Below are positions 28,561 to 39,310 of a stretch of 64,000 nucleotides of DNA, one piece after another. Both the position numbers and the translations under genes were made by a program. Under the pieces are notes generated by a model, which was not told the DNA's origin, did not search any database, and worked only from the letters and a program-made list of their open reading frames with translations. Source of the DNA: Myxocyprinus asiaticus (taxonomy: Eukaryota; Chordata; Actinopteri; Cypriniformes; Catostomidae); assembly GCF_019703515.2 (NCBI RefSeq), contig NC_059346.1:53247501-53311500 (forward strand). The letters run 5' to 3'. Each line of letters opens with the position of its first letter. The stretch's first letter is position 1.

Positions 28561-29700
28561 GTGCTTAAACCTAGATGCACATTTTAAAGGGCAACTTTAC
28601 CACCTCAAAATGACAGACTAATGGACTAAATCACAGTATGAAGAATGTCGCCTTTTATTTGAAACGTTTAGAGAAGAAACAATAACTGTAGTAACTATGG
28701 TAGGCCTACTTTAGCTTAAACTAAGGTTACCAATACAATTTGTACTCCCAGTATTCATTAGGGAAACATATTATTATGGTAAAACGCATAGCTTTAGCAT
28801 ATCATATCTAAAACACATACCTTTTAAATGAATAATACATAATTGGTGTGAAAATAAAAAATAATAACGGAAGTTTATTATATATTTGTACACCCAGGGG
28901 TCCTTTTGTCCCCAATTATTATTATTATACCATAATATATTAATTAGATTATGCATTGTTTTCTCTGCAGTGCTGTTGTGAAGAGTTGTTGCCATTTAGC
29001 TGGCTTCGCGCAGTTTGTAATATTGAAACACAACAAAGTAGTTCCTTCAAAACTGATAAGCCCTGTGCATATTTTTGTGTGTAGTGAGTTGGTGTCTTTG
29101 TGGGAGACTTCTCTCTGTTGCTTCATTCAGTTATAAAAGCAGCATTTTTGATACGGGAAAAGCTGAGTCTGTCTGTCGCAGAAAAAAATTGAGAGAATTT
29201 GAAAAAGCGTGAGAGTCGAGCTTTGCCCTTTCAAAATAAATGATGACTGCAAATCACTGCGCTTGATTTATACATTTAGATACATGTCGGCGTCGCACTG
29301 TAATACAGTTTCAAGTTCACATCGCCCTCTGCTGGTAAATGATTGAATGTATTTGCATTTCGAACAGCTGAGCTGATTTTAATTTTGCCTCAAGATGCAG
29401 TACCACAGAATACTTAAGAGAGCAATATTTTTTGTTTGTTCTAATTTTGACAAATACGTTGATGTATCACTATACAATGACGTAAACATGAAGTGCCTAT
29501 GCGCTACTTTAAGTTAAACAGCTTAAAGTGCTTTTCATTTGTACTTCGGTGTTCTCAAGTTTTTGTAAATGCACCTGGGGTTCAAAGTATTTTTCTTTTT
29601 TAATATTAATTTGACGCATGTCTGGTACAAATATGTGGTCTGGTTTCATGAATACAGTTTATAATTTTTCACTATCTAGCTGGAAAGAAATGAAGTGAAA
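28561..29700. other. No gene seen
   Basis: AT-rich non-coding DNA; 28951-29160 has open frames on both strands but no recognisable protein. Contains CACATCGCCCTCTGCTGGT at 29319-29337, the CCCTCTGCTGG core of which resembles a CTCF-like motif. Confidence 0.5.
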
Positions 29701-29759
29701 TGTTACAATGTGCCCCGTATGCGGGGGATGTTGTAACAGGTGAGGGGCACATTGTAACA
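29701..29759. repeat. Perfect 16-bp inverted repeat
   Basis: TGTTACAATGTGCCCC (29701-29716) and GGGGCACATTGTAACA (29744-29759) are exact reverse complements around a 27-base spacer containing CCGTATGCGGGGG. Related fragments GTTACAACGTGCCCTGCC (about 30689) and GTTACAACTAGCCCTGC (about 31010) occur downstream, so it belongs to a repeat family. Confidence 0.8.
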
Positions 29760-29774
29760 TGACCATACAACAAC

Positions 29775-30411
29775 TTAAGGAATATTCTGGGTTCAGTACA
29801 AGTTAAGCTCAGTCGACAGCATTTGGGTCATAATGTATATTACAACGAAAAACAATTTTGACTCGTTCCTCCTTTTCTTTAAAAAAAAAACTAAAATTGA
29901 GGTTACAGTGAGGCACTTACAATGGAAGTGAATGGAGGCCAATGTTTAGAGGGTTTAAAGGCAGAAATGTGAAGCTTATAATTTTATAAAAGCACTTGCA
30001 TTAATTCTTCTGTTAAAACTCATGTATTATTTGAGCTGTAAAGTTGTTTAAATCGACATTTTTACAGTCATTTTTGGGTTTGTTGGCATTACATCGTCAT
30101 GGCTACTAAATTGTAAAATTGGCTATAACTTTACACAGAATAGGTTAGTGTGTGATTTTTATCACACTAAAATCATGTTTACATGCATTGTTTATGTCTT
30201 CTGTCTATACTTTTGAAACAGCGAGTATTTTAACATTTACAGATTTTCCCCATTCACTTCCATTGTAAGTGCCTCATTGTAACCCAGATTTGTGCTTTTT
30301 TTAAAAAGAAAAGGAGGGGCAAGTCGAAATTATTTTTAGCGGTAATTAATATTATGCCACAAATGCTGTCAATTGAGTTTAGCTTGTATTGAACCTGGAA
30401 TATAATTTTAA
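29775..30411. mobile_element. TTAA-flanked foldback MITE (copy A)
   Basis: TTAA at both ends (29775-29778 and 30408-30411). The terminal arms are about 170 bp and inverted: GGAATATTCTGGGTTCA... at the left, ...TGAACCTGGAATATAA at the right, and inner pairs CTTACAATGGAAGTGAATGG and CCATTCACTTCCATTGTAAG. TTAA targets are characteristic of piggyBac transposases, so it is classed as a piggyBac-type MITE. A second copy lies at 51907-52543. Confidence 0.8.
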
Positions 30412-30596
30412 AATGTCCCTCTAACAATTGTATCTGATCTAATTAGAATCCATAGAAGATAAACTAAAATATTGTGTCAATAAAACCCTCTTATTAACAC
30501 CGTCATATAAAATATAGCTTAATTTTGACACTTGACAGTGAACACACAACAAAGCCACAAAAAAGGCCAAAATTAAGCATGCAAATAGATGAAGAG

Positions 30597-30627
<31 letters not shown>

Positions 30628-32500
30628 AAGGGGAATTATGTAATTTAAATAGTTGACTGCATGGAATTGCATAATAGGGGCATGCAGTGTTACAACGTGC
30701 CCTGCCAGCAGAAAAGGATTTAAACCTGGCTAGTCACTTCTGTTGGCTAGCTAAGCGTTAAACGACTATGCAAGATCCTAGCAAACAGATTGGAGATTAA
30801 AATGATACCAAGTTTGCTTCATTTTAAATAAGCACAAAAAACAGAGAGAAATTTTGACTTGTGCTACTCTTAAATAAACTTTTGGCGATATCTTCCAAGG
30901 CTTTTTGAATTTTGGCACATTTTTTCTTTACACAGTATTGATATGGCAATGGTTAAACAAATGAAGTTTTGTAATACCAGTTTTTGTGGAAACTCTTAAA
31001 CCATGTGTGTTACAACTAGCCCTGCATTAGTTAGTGTCCTGCACTCCCATAGTGCAAAAAAATAAAAGCAAAAAAACAATATGTATCCAATGGATAAAAT
31101 GTGTTGTTCTAGCTGTTTCATTAACGAAGACTAGCTCTGTTTGTTATGTTGTGTTGTAAAGTTCTGTGGAGCCAAGTTTCCAAGCAATTACACTTTCCCG
31201 ATCACCCAGTATGTGCAAAACTGAAAGCTACAGGTAAAAGCTCATCTTCCTGGGACTTCACTAGATAATTAAGCCAGTGTATCACTTGTTATATAAGAAT
31301 ATCAGTCCTAAAAATGTAAACTGTTTAACCTTTCCTTCTTGCTCTCTTTCTTAAATCTATATGATCGTTGCTGTTAAACAGAGCTCCCTTTGGACAGGGA
31401 GACACCTGAATTTCACTGTACCCTGCAGCTGTCTCCATAAAGGCCTTTTAGGATGGAACCAGGGACAGGTATTCAGCTCACTATTATATCAGAACAATAT
31501 ACAGTTTCTCTATATGAAGGAGCCCCACAGAAGCCCACAGCAACATGAGATGCCACTTAGGTTTTAGTGGAATAAACTGTGATCAGCAACGCAGTTTTAG
31601 TCATCTCAGTCATCTAAATGTCTTAAAGGATGTCAGCACTGCCTGGATTTTTAGAGCCGCTTGCTTGAAACGTCTAAGTGAATTGGGGTTACAGTGTCTG
31701 TGTTCAGTGGAGTCACCAAAGGTAACCTTACCCCTGTGTTTTAAAGTCTTGTCTGTTTATTACACCAGACTTTCTAGTTTAAAGCTAAGGAGTTATGCAA
31801 TATTTTACACAACTGAGGCATTCAGTATGTCTAAAAAATGGAGTTTAAAACATATGTTTTGTTTTTGTTTTGTCTTTTTTAGACTAAGACTAAATTCATA
31901 CCAGACACGGAGGGGTTCATGTTTTATGGGAAATGTCTTCAAGTAGTGCACCAACTACTTGAAAGAAACAAGAAAAGATGTCAGGCTACCCAAGAGCAAG
32001 TTTTAAAGTTTAAGGTATTTAAATAATTGAAGATGAGTGTACTTGTCTCCTGACAACTAATGAAAGTTTTTTTTTTTTTTTTTTTTTTTCTTTTTTTTAA
32101 ATAAAAAAAAAAAAAAGAGGAAGAGTGTCTTCAAGTGACTTGACGGCATATCACTTACAAATTGTAAAATGGAGTATATATGGGAATAAAGTTAGTTTAA
32201 TGACAGACACACTCTCATTTAAACATTTGCCCAATTCAATAAAGAAAATGAAAAGCTGACCTCTTTTGAAAGTCATTATGGTCCAGCTTGGTCCTTTAAA
32301 TGTCTGAATAACCAGCGATGGATATTTTATGTATAATGGTAATGGATCCAGCTATGCTGGTGTTTGAACATATCCTTCCATGTGACAATTGATAGAATAC
32401 CTCGATTGCTCTAATGTTTTAAATATAATTTGAATTCAGTTAGGGGGTGTAATTTAGGGAAATGCACTGCTAATACAAAGGTATATAGCAGGTACATAGC
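30412..32500. other. No gene seen
   Basis: Includes an (AC)n at 30598-30624 and a poly(T)-poly(A) pair at 32068-32115. Open frames at 31361-31567 and 31545-31946 overlap and match no family I recognise. Nothing else supported. Confidence 0.6.
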
Positions 32501-32509
32501 AGTGGTTTT

Positions 32510-32804
32510 CATCCAGGGGGCCTTAGCAAACTTCCAAGGGGGTGCAGAATAACTTAAAATGATTTCAAATAAGTTATATTAAAATATCTAAATTGATTAA
32601 AATTATAAAACTGGTAAAAAATCAAGATGAAGACCTACAACATATAAACTGACTGAAGTTTTTGAAACTTTTGGAACCTCAAAATTTAATTGCGATGAAT
32701 TATTTTACTCTGTTGACAGTTCTAGGTTTGGGGCAATTGGGGGGCCTTTGATTATTGTCTTGGACAACGGGTGACCTTGAAATAAAAAAGGTTGAGAACC
32801 ACTG
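32510..32804. mobile_element. hAT-like MITE (CAGTGGTT ends)
   Basis: Left end CAGTGGTTTTCATCCAGGGGG and right end AAAAGGTTGAGAACCACTG are the CAGTGGTTCTCAAC-type termini of hAT MITEs. Flanks GTACATAG and GTATACAG match at six of eight positions, consistent with a decayed 8-bp target duplication. 295 bp, no coding capacity. Confidence 0.65.
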
Positions 32805-33859
32805 GTATACAGAACTTGCAGATGCAGTTCTCAACTTAAAAGTGTCTGCTAATATGCAAGAAAGCCTTTTGTGTGGTAGTAGTCTAATGATTTTGATTTT
32901 AGACTAAGCTAGTTCAAAGGTTGCAGGTTCCAAGCAATGGTGCTCCAGGAAGTGGAGGATGGTTGTGATAACAAACCTGGTCCAATACCCCTGTCAGACA
33001 GATCTCACTGTGAATTTGGCCACAGTAAAGCTCTATCCGGATGGAATTACTTTTCTAAATGACCTTTGAGTTACAATTATTATCACCCGACGTCTGAGAT
33101 CTAATATGCTGATTTGGATGCGAATAAAGATCTCTGTGTTTATAACAGAGGTGGGGATGTCTGTTTTCCAGATGTAGGTGTTACAGAATGTTGAACACAT
33201 AATTTAGGTGATAAAATTAACATACCTTTTTTTAACTTTATCAGTTTAAATGTAAAATTATTTATCATTAAAAAAATATTTTAAATAATTATTTAATGTT
33301 TTCATTGTAATTTATTATTTATACATTATAAATTCACACAAGTTTATAGAAGTGTCTGCTTATAATAAACCTAATGAAATAATTAATAATAAATATAATT
33401 ACAACATTACATAACTGAGCGGAGAAATTAAGGTGAGTATCTTACCAGACTTTGATAGTACAGTGGCCATTCTTAGCTGTTTCCACAATTTGGCTCTACT
33501 TGTTAATTTGATTTTCTTATTTTGTGTCGGATGGCAAAAAAAAAAAAAAAAAAATCTACATCCAAATTGAAAGTCATGCAGCAGGCAGAAGATTGGCGTG
33601 CGCAGCGCATAAGTATAAGTAGTTAATGTAGGTCAAAATACATGAGGAAAAGCGTTGTGAGAATTCTGTCTCCGCAATCACAGACATTCGCATTCGGACG
33701 GGATTAGATTTCTCAGAGGACCCTTGAGCTAGCTGAAAAGGTTATGTGAGAAAAACACAGACTTGTCAGATTCAGACAGGATTAAAATCACAAAGTACAT
33801 CTGTGAAACACAAATTTCCCTAACTTCCTCTGGGAAAACTAGTCCCGTCCGAATATGGC
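32805..33859. other. No gene seen
   Basis: AT-rich non-coding DNA, with a poly(A) at 33537-33554. No open frame or repeat terminus recognised. Confidence 0.6.
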
Positions 33860-34160
33860 TTAAGTTGAAGGTTCTGCTCCCGAAATCGTTCTGCTTCCGA
33901 AATCGTTACCGTGCTTACTGAAATTCTAATAGCTGCCCCCAGTGGCCAAAGCATGAACACATTGGTGAAATGTCTACAAATTGGCACCAAAAGCGAGTTG
34001 TTTTTAGTTGTACCATAAATAATGTAATTCAATCAACAGGAATGCATATTTTCAACACTCACCCTAACCCAAACCCTAACCTTAAAGCTTACCATCAGTG
34101 AATTATAAAATGTAACCTTGAAGGGAAAATGCAACCTCCTAATTGCACTTTTTATTGATT
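33860..34160 (-). repeat. Dispersed repeat family R2, copy 2
   Basis: Reverse complement of 9060-9400: CAATCAACAGGAATGCATAT, CACCCTAACCCAAACCCTAA, and the GCCCCCAGTGGCC block. The CCCTAA-rich core is a few units only and is internal to the repeat. Confidence 0.6.
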
Positions 34161-34459
34161 ATGTGAATGCAAGTACTTCCTAATTTACATGGGACCAGAA
34201 CCGAGTCTTGAAACTAGTTGCAAAACATGCAATCAGTAGTGCCACAGAAAAAAGGTAAACACATTTGACTTGGTGCACATATGTCTGATGGGAGATGTCG
34301 CTTGTCAGTAACTGCAGAACAGGGTCTACATCAGGCTACTGAAACATTTCCCAATCTAGAGCATTTTTCTTCAGGGGGATTGTTGTTGCAAATAGTATAC
34401 TGAAAGCTGCTTTTGGATGAAAAAAGTTGCCTGCTACAATTGCAAGTAAGAGCAAGGTA

Positions 34460-34870
34460 AACCTTACTTAAGAACTCAGCCTTTCCTTTACCCAACCTCT
34501 TAAACACAAGCAGGAATCTAATTTTGCAAAACTACCAACCCTGTTTCTGCCGTGCTGCCCAAAAACAACCGTTTTGCTCAGCATTAAATTGTCATAACTC
34601 GTTTTGTGCCAAGGAACCCACCAACTCCAATTACTGTACCGGGGGTTCACACAAGAGCCTCTATTTCCCTCTGCCATGTGTGGGAAACTTTTAGCTTCTA
34701 AACCTTTGCCAGAGTCAGTTCTGAGTTTCCTCAGCACCACCTTGGTGAACAGCATGATCAAAAGCAAGGCTAATGTCAAGGCACCCTCCCCCCGTCCCCT
34801 GTAATCATTCCCACAATACTGTGAGCAGCTAAACCACGTGTGCTCTGTGTCTGTCATTAATGGACATGTG
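34460..34870. promoter_or_regulatory. Candidate conserved non-coding block
   Basis: High-complexity 400-bp stretch bordered by repeats, with CAGGAATCTAATTTTGC (about 34511), CCAACTCCAATTACTG (34621-34636) and GTCATTAATGGACATG (34853-34868). Some open frame on both strands without similarity. Regulatory role is speculative. Confidence 0.25.
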
Positions 34871-35140
34871 TTCTATATAAAATAAACCTGACTCACAATA
34901 GCCCACCACTGATCCTTACTGCTGGTTGCGTGACAGAGGAGAGGCACTATCCATGTGGATCCATTATTGTAATGTTGTGATGCTAATGTTAAAGTAACAT
35001 TTTAAAAAGCAAGGGAGCCAAAAGCAAGAGAGAGCAAATGAAAAGTAGAGGTAATTTTACTTGGATAAGAGGGCTTGAGTTTAGAGTGTTTGTTCATTTT
35101 CTGATAATTTACTGCAAAAAAGGTCCATAATAGAAAACCA

Positions 35141-35180
<40 letters not shown>
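35141..35180. repeat. (TA)n microsatellite
   Basis: About 20 TA units. Confidence 0.9.
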
Positions 35181-35182
<2 letters not shown>

Positions 35183-35199
35183 CTACAGTGGAGTGCAAA

Positions 35200-35700
35200 A
35201 GTCCAAGTAATCAGTAGTAAAAATGCAGCCTGATCTCAAGAAATTTACGTGACCATGGCAACGTTTTTGCAAACCAAAATTATGTGCTAATGCACCTATG
35301 ACTTCAGTTTCCTAGTTAAATGTCCACGGGGGGAGGAGGCACCAAAAGCAAGTGAAATTATATTATCAGACAAGGTTTTTACGGTGAATTTTAGATGGAG
35401 GTTTTAATGAGTAAAACACACTTCCCTAACCTAAAACTTTAGCCTAAACCTAACCAATAGTGTCCTAAAAATAAACGAAAGTGAACAAAACAGACATCCT
35501 TACCCTAAACTAACACTTTAACCTAACCAATTGTTTTCTTGTCGTAAATGTGACATTAAAACCTAATTTTCTGAAGCAAACACATCATTTTGTGACACTT
35601 CTATGACACTTTCGTCTCACGTGTCAGCTTGTGTGCTTGGCTGGGCTCGAGCCTCGGTCCTCTGAGTCCAAAGTCCAACACTCTATAAGGTGAGCTACAA
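35200..35700 (-). repeat. tRNA-derived SINE-like repeat
   Basis: On the minus strand, 35700-35637 reads GTAGCTCACCTTATAGAGTG ... GGACTTTGGACTC ... GAGGCTCGAGCCC. That is a tRNA-like layout: A-box-like TAGCTCANNNNATAGAG, an anticodon-arm-like GGACTTTGGACTC, and a B-box-like GGCTCGAGCCC. The body (35200-35620) contains AACCTAA and GTCCACGGGG blocks similar in reverse to families R1/R2. A functional tRNA is unlikely: the acceptor stem does not close. Confidence 0.5.
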
Positions 35701-35904
35701 CACAAATTAATCACGTTTGAATAAGTGTGTAAATATACACTGGCAGCCAAAAGTTTGGAATAATGTACAGATTTTGCTCTTATGGAAAGAAATTGGTACT
35801 TTTATTCACCAAAGTGGCATTCAGCTGATCACAATGTATATTCAGGACATTAATAACGTGAAAAATTACTGTTACAATTTGAAAAAATTTTTCAGAACTT
35901 CTGA

Positions 35905-36554
35905 AACTACTTCAAAGAGTTCTCATCAAAAAATCCTCCACATGCAGCAATCACAGCTTTGCAGATCCCTTGCATTCTAGCTGTCAGTTTGTCCAGAGAC
36001 TCAGGTGACATTTCACCCCACGCTTCCTTTGTGGTCTTGTTGGGCACTTCTCACGCACCTTACAGTCTAGCTGATCCCACAAAAGCTCAATGGGTTAAGA
36101 TCCATAACACTTTTCCAGTTATCTGTTGTCCAATGTCTGTGTTTCTTTGCCCACTCTAACCTTTTCTTTTTGTTTTTCTGTTTCAAAAGTGGCTTGTTCT
36201 TTGCAATTCTTCCCATAAGGCCTGCACCCCTGAGTCTTCTCTTTACTGTTGTACATGAAACTGGTGTTGAGCGGGTAGAATTCAATGAAGCTGTCAGCTG
36301 AGGACATGTGAGGCGTCTATTTCTCAAACTAGAGACTCTGATGTTCTTATCCTCTTGTTTAGTTGTACATCTGGCCTTCCACATCTCTTTCTGTCCTTGT
36401 TAGAGCCAGTTGTCCTTTGTCTTTGAAGACTGTAGTGTACACCTTTGTATGAAATCTTCAGTTTTTTGGCAATTTCAAGCATTGTATAGCCTTCATTCCT
36501 CATAACAGTGATTGACTGATGAGTTTCTAGAGAAAGCTGTTTATTTTTTACCAT
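35905..36554 (-). pseudogene. Tc1 transposase, catalytic core deleted
   Basis: Starts at 36554 with MVKNKQLSLETHQSITVMRN and the HTH segment MLEIAKKLKISYKGVHYSLQ, then SNKDRKRCGRP; a frameshift near 36350-36380 leads to NIRVSSLRNRRLTCPQL and a second HTH with TPVSCTTVKRRLRGAGLMGR, then EWAKKHRHWTTDNWKSV. The next residues are MDLNPLSF, corresponding to the PDLNPIELLWD motif near the C-terminus. The whole segment between TDESKF and the third acidic motif, including the first two catalytic Asp, has been deleted. A decayed C-terminal tail runs to about 35905. It is a non-functional relic of the usual roughly 340-residue enzyme. Confidence 0.85.
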
Positions 36555-36702
36555 TTTTGACCTAATATTGACCTTAAGACATGCCAGTCTATTGCATACT
36601 GTGGCAACTCAAAAACAAACACAAAGACAATGTTAAGCTTCATTTAACGAACCAAATAGCTTTCAACTATGTTTGATAAAATGGCAAGTGATTTTATAGT
36701 AC

Positions 36703-37552
36703 ACAACATCACCGTGCAGCTGGGTGCAACTACAGTAATACCTTCCAAAACGGTCAGAAATCTAGGGGTAACCATCGATAACAAACTAAATTTCACAGAC
36801 CTCATCTCAAATACCGCAAGATCATGTAGATTTGCACTCTACAATATCAGGAAGATAAGACCCTTCCTCTCTGAACATGCCACACAGCTTCTTGTTCAGT
36901 CACTTGTCATAACTAGACTGGACTACTTTAACGATCTCATTGCGGGCCTCCCTGCATGTGCAATTAGACCCCTGCAAATGATCCAGAATGCAGCAGCATG
37001 TTTGGTCTTTAATGAACCAAAGAGAGCGCATGTTACACCACTCCTTGTCTCTCTTCACTGGCTGCCGGTTAATGCATGTATCAAATTCAAGGCTCTGATA
37101 CTGGCATACAGAACAGTCACTGGGTCTGCTCCAGCATACTTAAAATCAATTCTGCAGAGCTACGCACCCACTAGAAGCCTGCGGTCGGCTAAGGAACATC
37201 GCCTTGTTGTACCAACACAAAGAGGCACCAAAACACTTTCCCGGGCTTTTGGCTTCATCTTACCACATTGGTGGAATGACCTTCCCAAATCCATCTGTGA
37301 AACTGACTCATTTTCTGTCTTCAAAAAACCGCTAAAAATGCATCTTTTCCATGAGCACTTAACCAGTAAAAAAAAAAAAAAAAAAAAATTCTTGTTGCAC
37401 TTTAATCTGTTTTGAATACTATTCTGATGCTAGTGAAACTTTGTAATATGGCACTTTTCATACCACTGTCTCATTAAGATGATTCGCTTATGTTTTCCTC
37501 TTTTGTAAGTCGCTTTTGATAAAAGCGTCTGCCAAATGAATAAATGTAAATG
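36703..37552 (+). mobile_element. 5'-truncated L2-clade LINE
   Basis: Flanked by the 6-bp duplication TAGTAC (36697-36702 and 37553-37558), which splits Tc1 sequence that is contiguous in the relative at 63551-64000. It carries only the C-terminal end of the LINE protein (to about 37360), a poly(A) tract at 37368-37388, and the 3' tail CGCTTTTGATAAAAGCG (37511-37527) followed by GTCTGCCAAATGAATAAATG and TAAATG repeats. That stem-loop is the shared 3' recognition element of the UnaL2/ZfL2 type, here with the loop GGATA changed to TGATA. Confidence 0.85.
36710..37365 (+). pseudogene. L2 LINE ORF2 C-terminal fragment
   Basis: An open frame from 36669 to 37415 reads through the left Tc1 flank and then encodes the post-RT C-terminal part of a fish L2 protein: NLGVTIDNKLNF, RPFLSEHATQLLVQSLVITRLDY, LPACAIRPLQMIQNAAA, HVTPLLVSLHWLPV, FKALILAYRTVTG, SAPAYL, and a C-terminal FKKPLKMHLF. 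The reverse transcriptase active site and endonuclease lie upstream and are missing, so this is a dead 5' truncation. The first ~15 residues are Tc1 DNA, a chance fusion. Confidence 0.85.
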
Positions 37553-37558
37553 TAGTAC
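37511..37558 (+). other. L2 3' stem-loop and tail
   Basis: CGCTTTT (37511-37517) pairs with AAAAGCG (37521-37527) around GAT. In the known UnaL2-type element the stem CGCTTT... holds a GGATA loop needed for recognition by the reverse transcriptase. TAAATG units follow at 37541-37552. Confidence 0.8.
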
Positions 37559-37913
37559 CAAATGATCAATTTAGCATGATTACTCAAGAATAAGGTGTTG
37601 ATGGCAGCTGGAAATGGGGCCTGTCTAGATTTTATCTAAAATGACTTTTTTCAAATAGTGATGGTGCTGTTTTTTACATCAGTAATGTCCTGACTATACT
37701 TTGTGATCAGTTGAATGCCACTTTGGTGAATTAAAGTACCAATTTCTTTCTGAAACAGCAAAATCTTTACATTATTCCAAACTTTTGGCTGCCAGTGTAG
37801 GTATGTCTGTCATAGAAGCATTAAAAATTTATAGTTTTTCAAAGATGTGTTAGAATAAAAGTGTTTCGATATCATAACACGGCAGTGTGCGTGTAACAGA
37901 TTGAAAAATAAGT

Positions 37914-38357
37914 CAAGGTTCCCACTCCTTTCAAGCCACAATTTTCCAGGACATTTTATGTGCCCAGCAGGTGTAATGTTTAAGATAAAACACACAAGAG
38001 GTCACGATGTTCAGTATTTTGTGGTTATTAAATGGTTATTTTTTCTTAATTCATTACACACATTACACACCATCCAAAATGCTTTGAAACCAGCAGACTT
38101 CATGACAGTTTGGCCTGTCATGTGTTCAACAGATCCAATTCATGTTCAATGGAAATTATTTATTGTTCGAATAGTGAAAAAGCTTTTGTACCTCTTTGTA
38201 CATTTTTAAATCATAATTCCACAGTAAAAAAAACAAAAACAAGTGATCTGATGAGTTTCCAGGACATTTAGGTATTTTTCTCATTTTCCATGACTCTTTC
38301 ATGAGTGAAAAACTCCATTGCAAAATTCCAGCTTTTCCAGGATGTGTGGGAACCCTG
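37914..38357. mobile_element. hAT-like MITE (AGGTTCCCAC ends)
   Basis: Left end CAAGGTTCCCACTCCTTTC and right end GGATGTGTGGGAACCCTG are inverted copies; TTTTCCAGGACATTT appears near both ends. The clear 8-bp duplication is not seen (AAATAAGT and TTAGTTGT). 444 bp without coding capacity. Confidence 0.65.
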
Positions 38358-39070
38358 TTAGTTGTTGTAGTGCATGTAGTATTAATTTCACCAGGAATCT
38401 GCGGTGAAAAGTAGAATGCAGCGCCTAAAACTCAATTTGCAAAATTGTAGTTAAAGTAACGTTTATTCTATAAGACTAGGTTGCAGTGCTCATTTAACAT
38501 TTTTCTAATTTAAAACGTTTTCTTGACCAATTATATTGAGTAAAACATGAATTGAAAAATGTCAAGGTATTTGGTATGTTCCCCTTTTTGCTTTAATAAA
38601 AGCATGCACTCGAGTTGGCATGGACTCCAAGAGTTTGTGCAAAACCTGATGATCCATCTTATCCAGCATGATTTGAGATTGTTCCAGAAAGCATCTTGTG
38701 CAATTCAATTGGAAGCAAGGAACAAAAGAGTTTTGTAACTATTTTGTACATAAGAGTTAACATTGTCAATATCACTAATTTGCTTAGGATTAATGACCTA
38801 GAAATAGTGCAGAATCTTAAATGTTTCTTATTAATTTAAATTTATTTTGTTTCTTTGTTTAACATTGTTCAAAATCCTTAAAATTGCTGTTTATTTCCAG
38901 GTTTAAATTTGATTTTGAGTGCCATATTTTCAATGTGGTCCCAGATTTTTGGACCCCATTGTGTTAATTAGAAAAAGTCACATATCAAAGCTTCAGTCTA
39001 CTGTACTCTAATTTTTATTGTATCTTGATTATATTGTGCACTCATTGTTTTTTAAACAGAAATCACCAGC
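38358..39070. other. No gene seen; possible old transposon remnant
   Basis: 38550-38720 contains phrases (TTGCTTTAATAAAAGCATGC, CGAGTTGGCATGGACTCC) that look like part of a decayed Tc1/IS-like transposon region, but no termini or frame could be found. The rest is AT-rich. Confidence 0.4.
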
Positions 39071-39079
39071 TTATTCACA

Positions 39080-39310
39080 ATATAAACTTATTCTCAGAGC
39101 TGGGCTGTGATTGCTGTTTGAAATCATTGTATCAGGACCTTGCTCATTAGCTCTATGGCTGCTGGCGCCTCTGTTAGTCCTGCAGTGGGATGGACTGTCA
39201 GATCTAGTGGAATGCTTGAGGGATGATGGGGTAAATAATGAGACTAGAGGGGACAAACAGACCCAGATGGAGCCCCTGCACCCATTCTAACATCTATGAG
39301 GCTGGAGATT
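39080..39310. promoter_or_regulatory. Candidate conserved non-coding block
   Basis: Higher-complexity, GC-balanced 230 bp between AT-rich stretches: GCTCATTAGCTCTATGGC (39143-39160), GCTGGCGCCTCTGTTAG, GATGGGGTAAATAATGAG (39225-39242). No coding similarity. Listed as a candidate only. Confidence 0.22.

Larger units (their letters stand above)
35738..37797 (-). mobile_element. Tc1-like element with nested L2 insertion
   Basis: The ends CACTGGCAGCCAAAAGTTTG (35738) and CAAACTTTTGGCTGCCAGTG (to 37797) are perfect inverted repeats flanked by TA (35736-35737 and 37798-37799). Inverted similarity extends over 100 bp inward (CACCAAAGTGGCATTCAGCT against AGTTGAATGCCACTTTGGTG). Remnant transposase is on the minus strand; 850 bp of L2 LINE interrupts the region upstream of it. 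A second copy of the family starts at 63551. Confidence 0.9.

Noticed and set aside
31361..31946. Two overlapping frames of 68 and 133 codons downstream of tbx2
   Set aside because: No recognisable domain, no splice signals that link them to a gene, and composition like the surrounding DNA.
35637..35700. Functional tRNA gene
   Set aside because: A and B boxes are only approximate, the acceptor stem does not pair, and it is joined to a repeat body.
36669..37415. Intact 248-codon host gene
   Set aside because: The frame starts in Tc1 DNA and continues into an L2 C-terminal fragment bracketed by a target duplication; it is a chance fusion.
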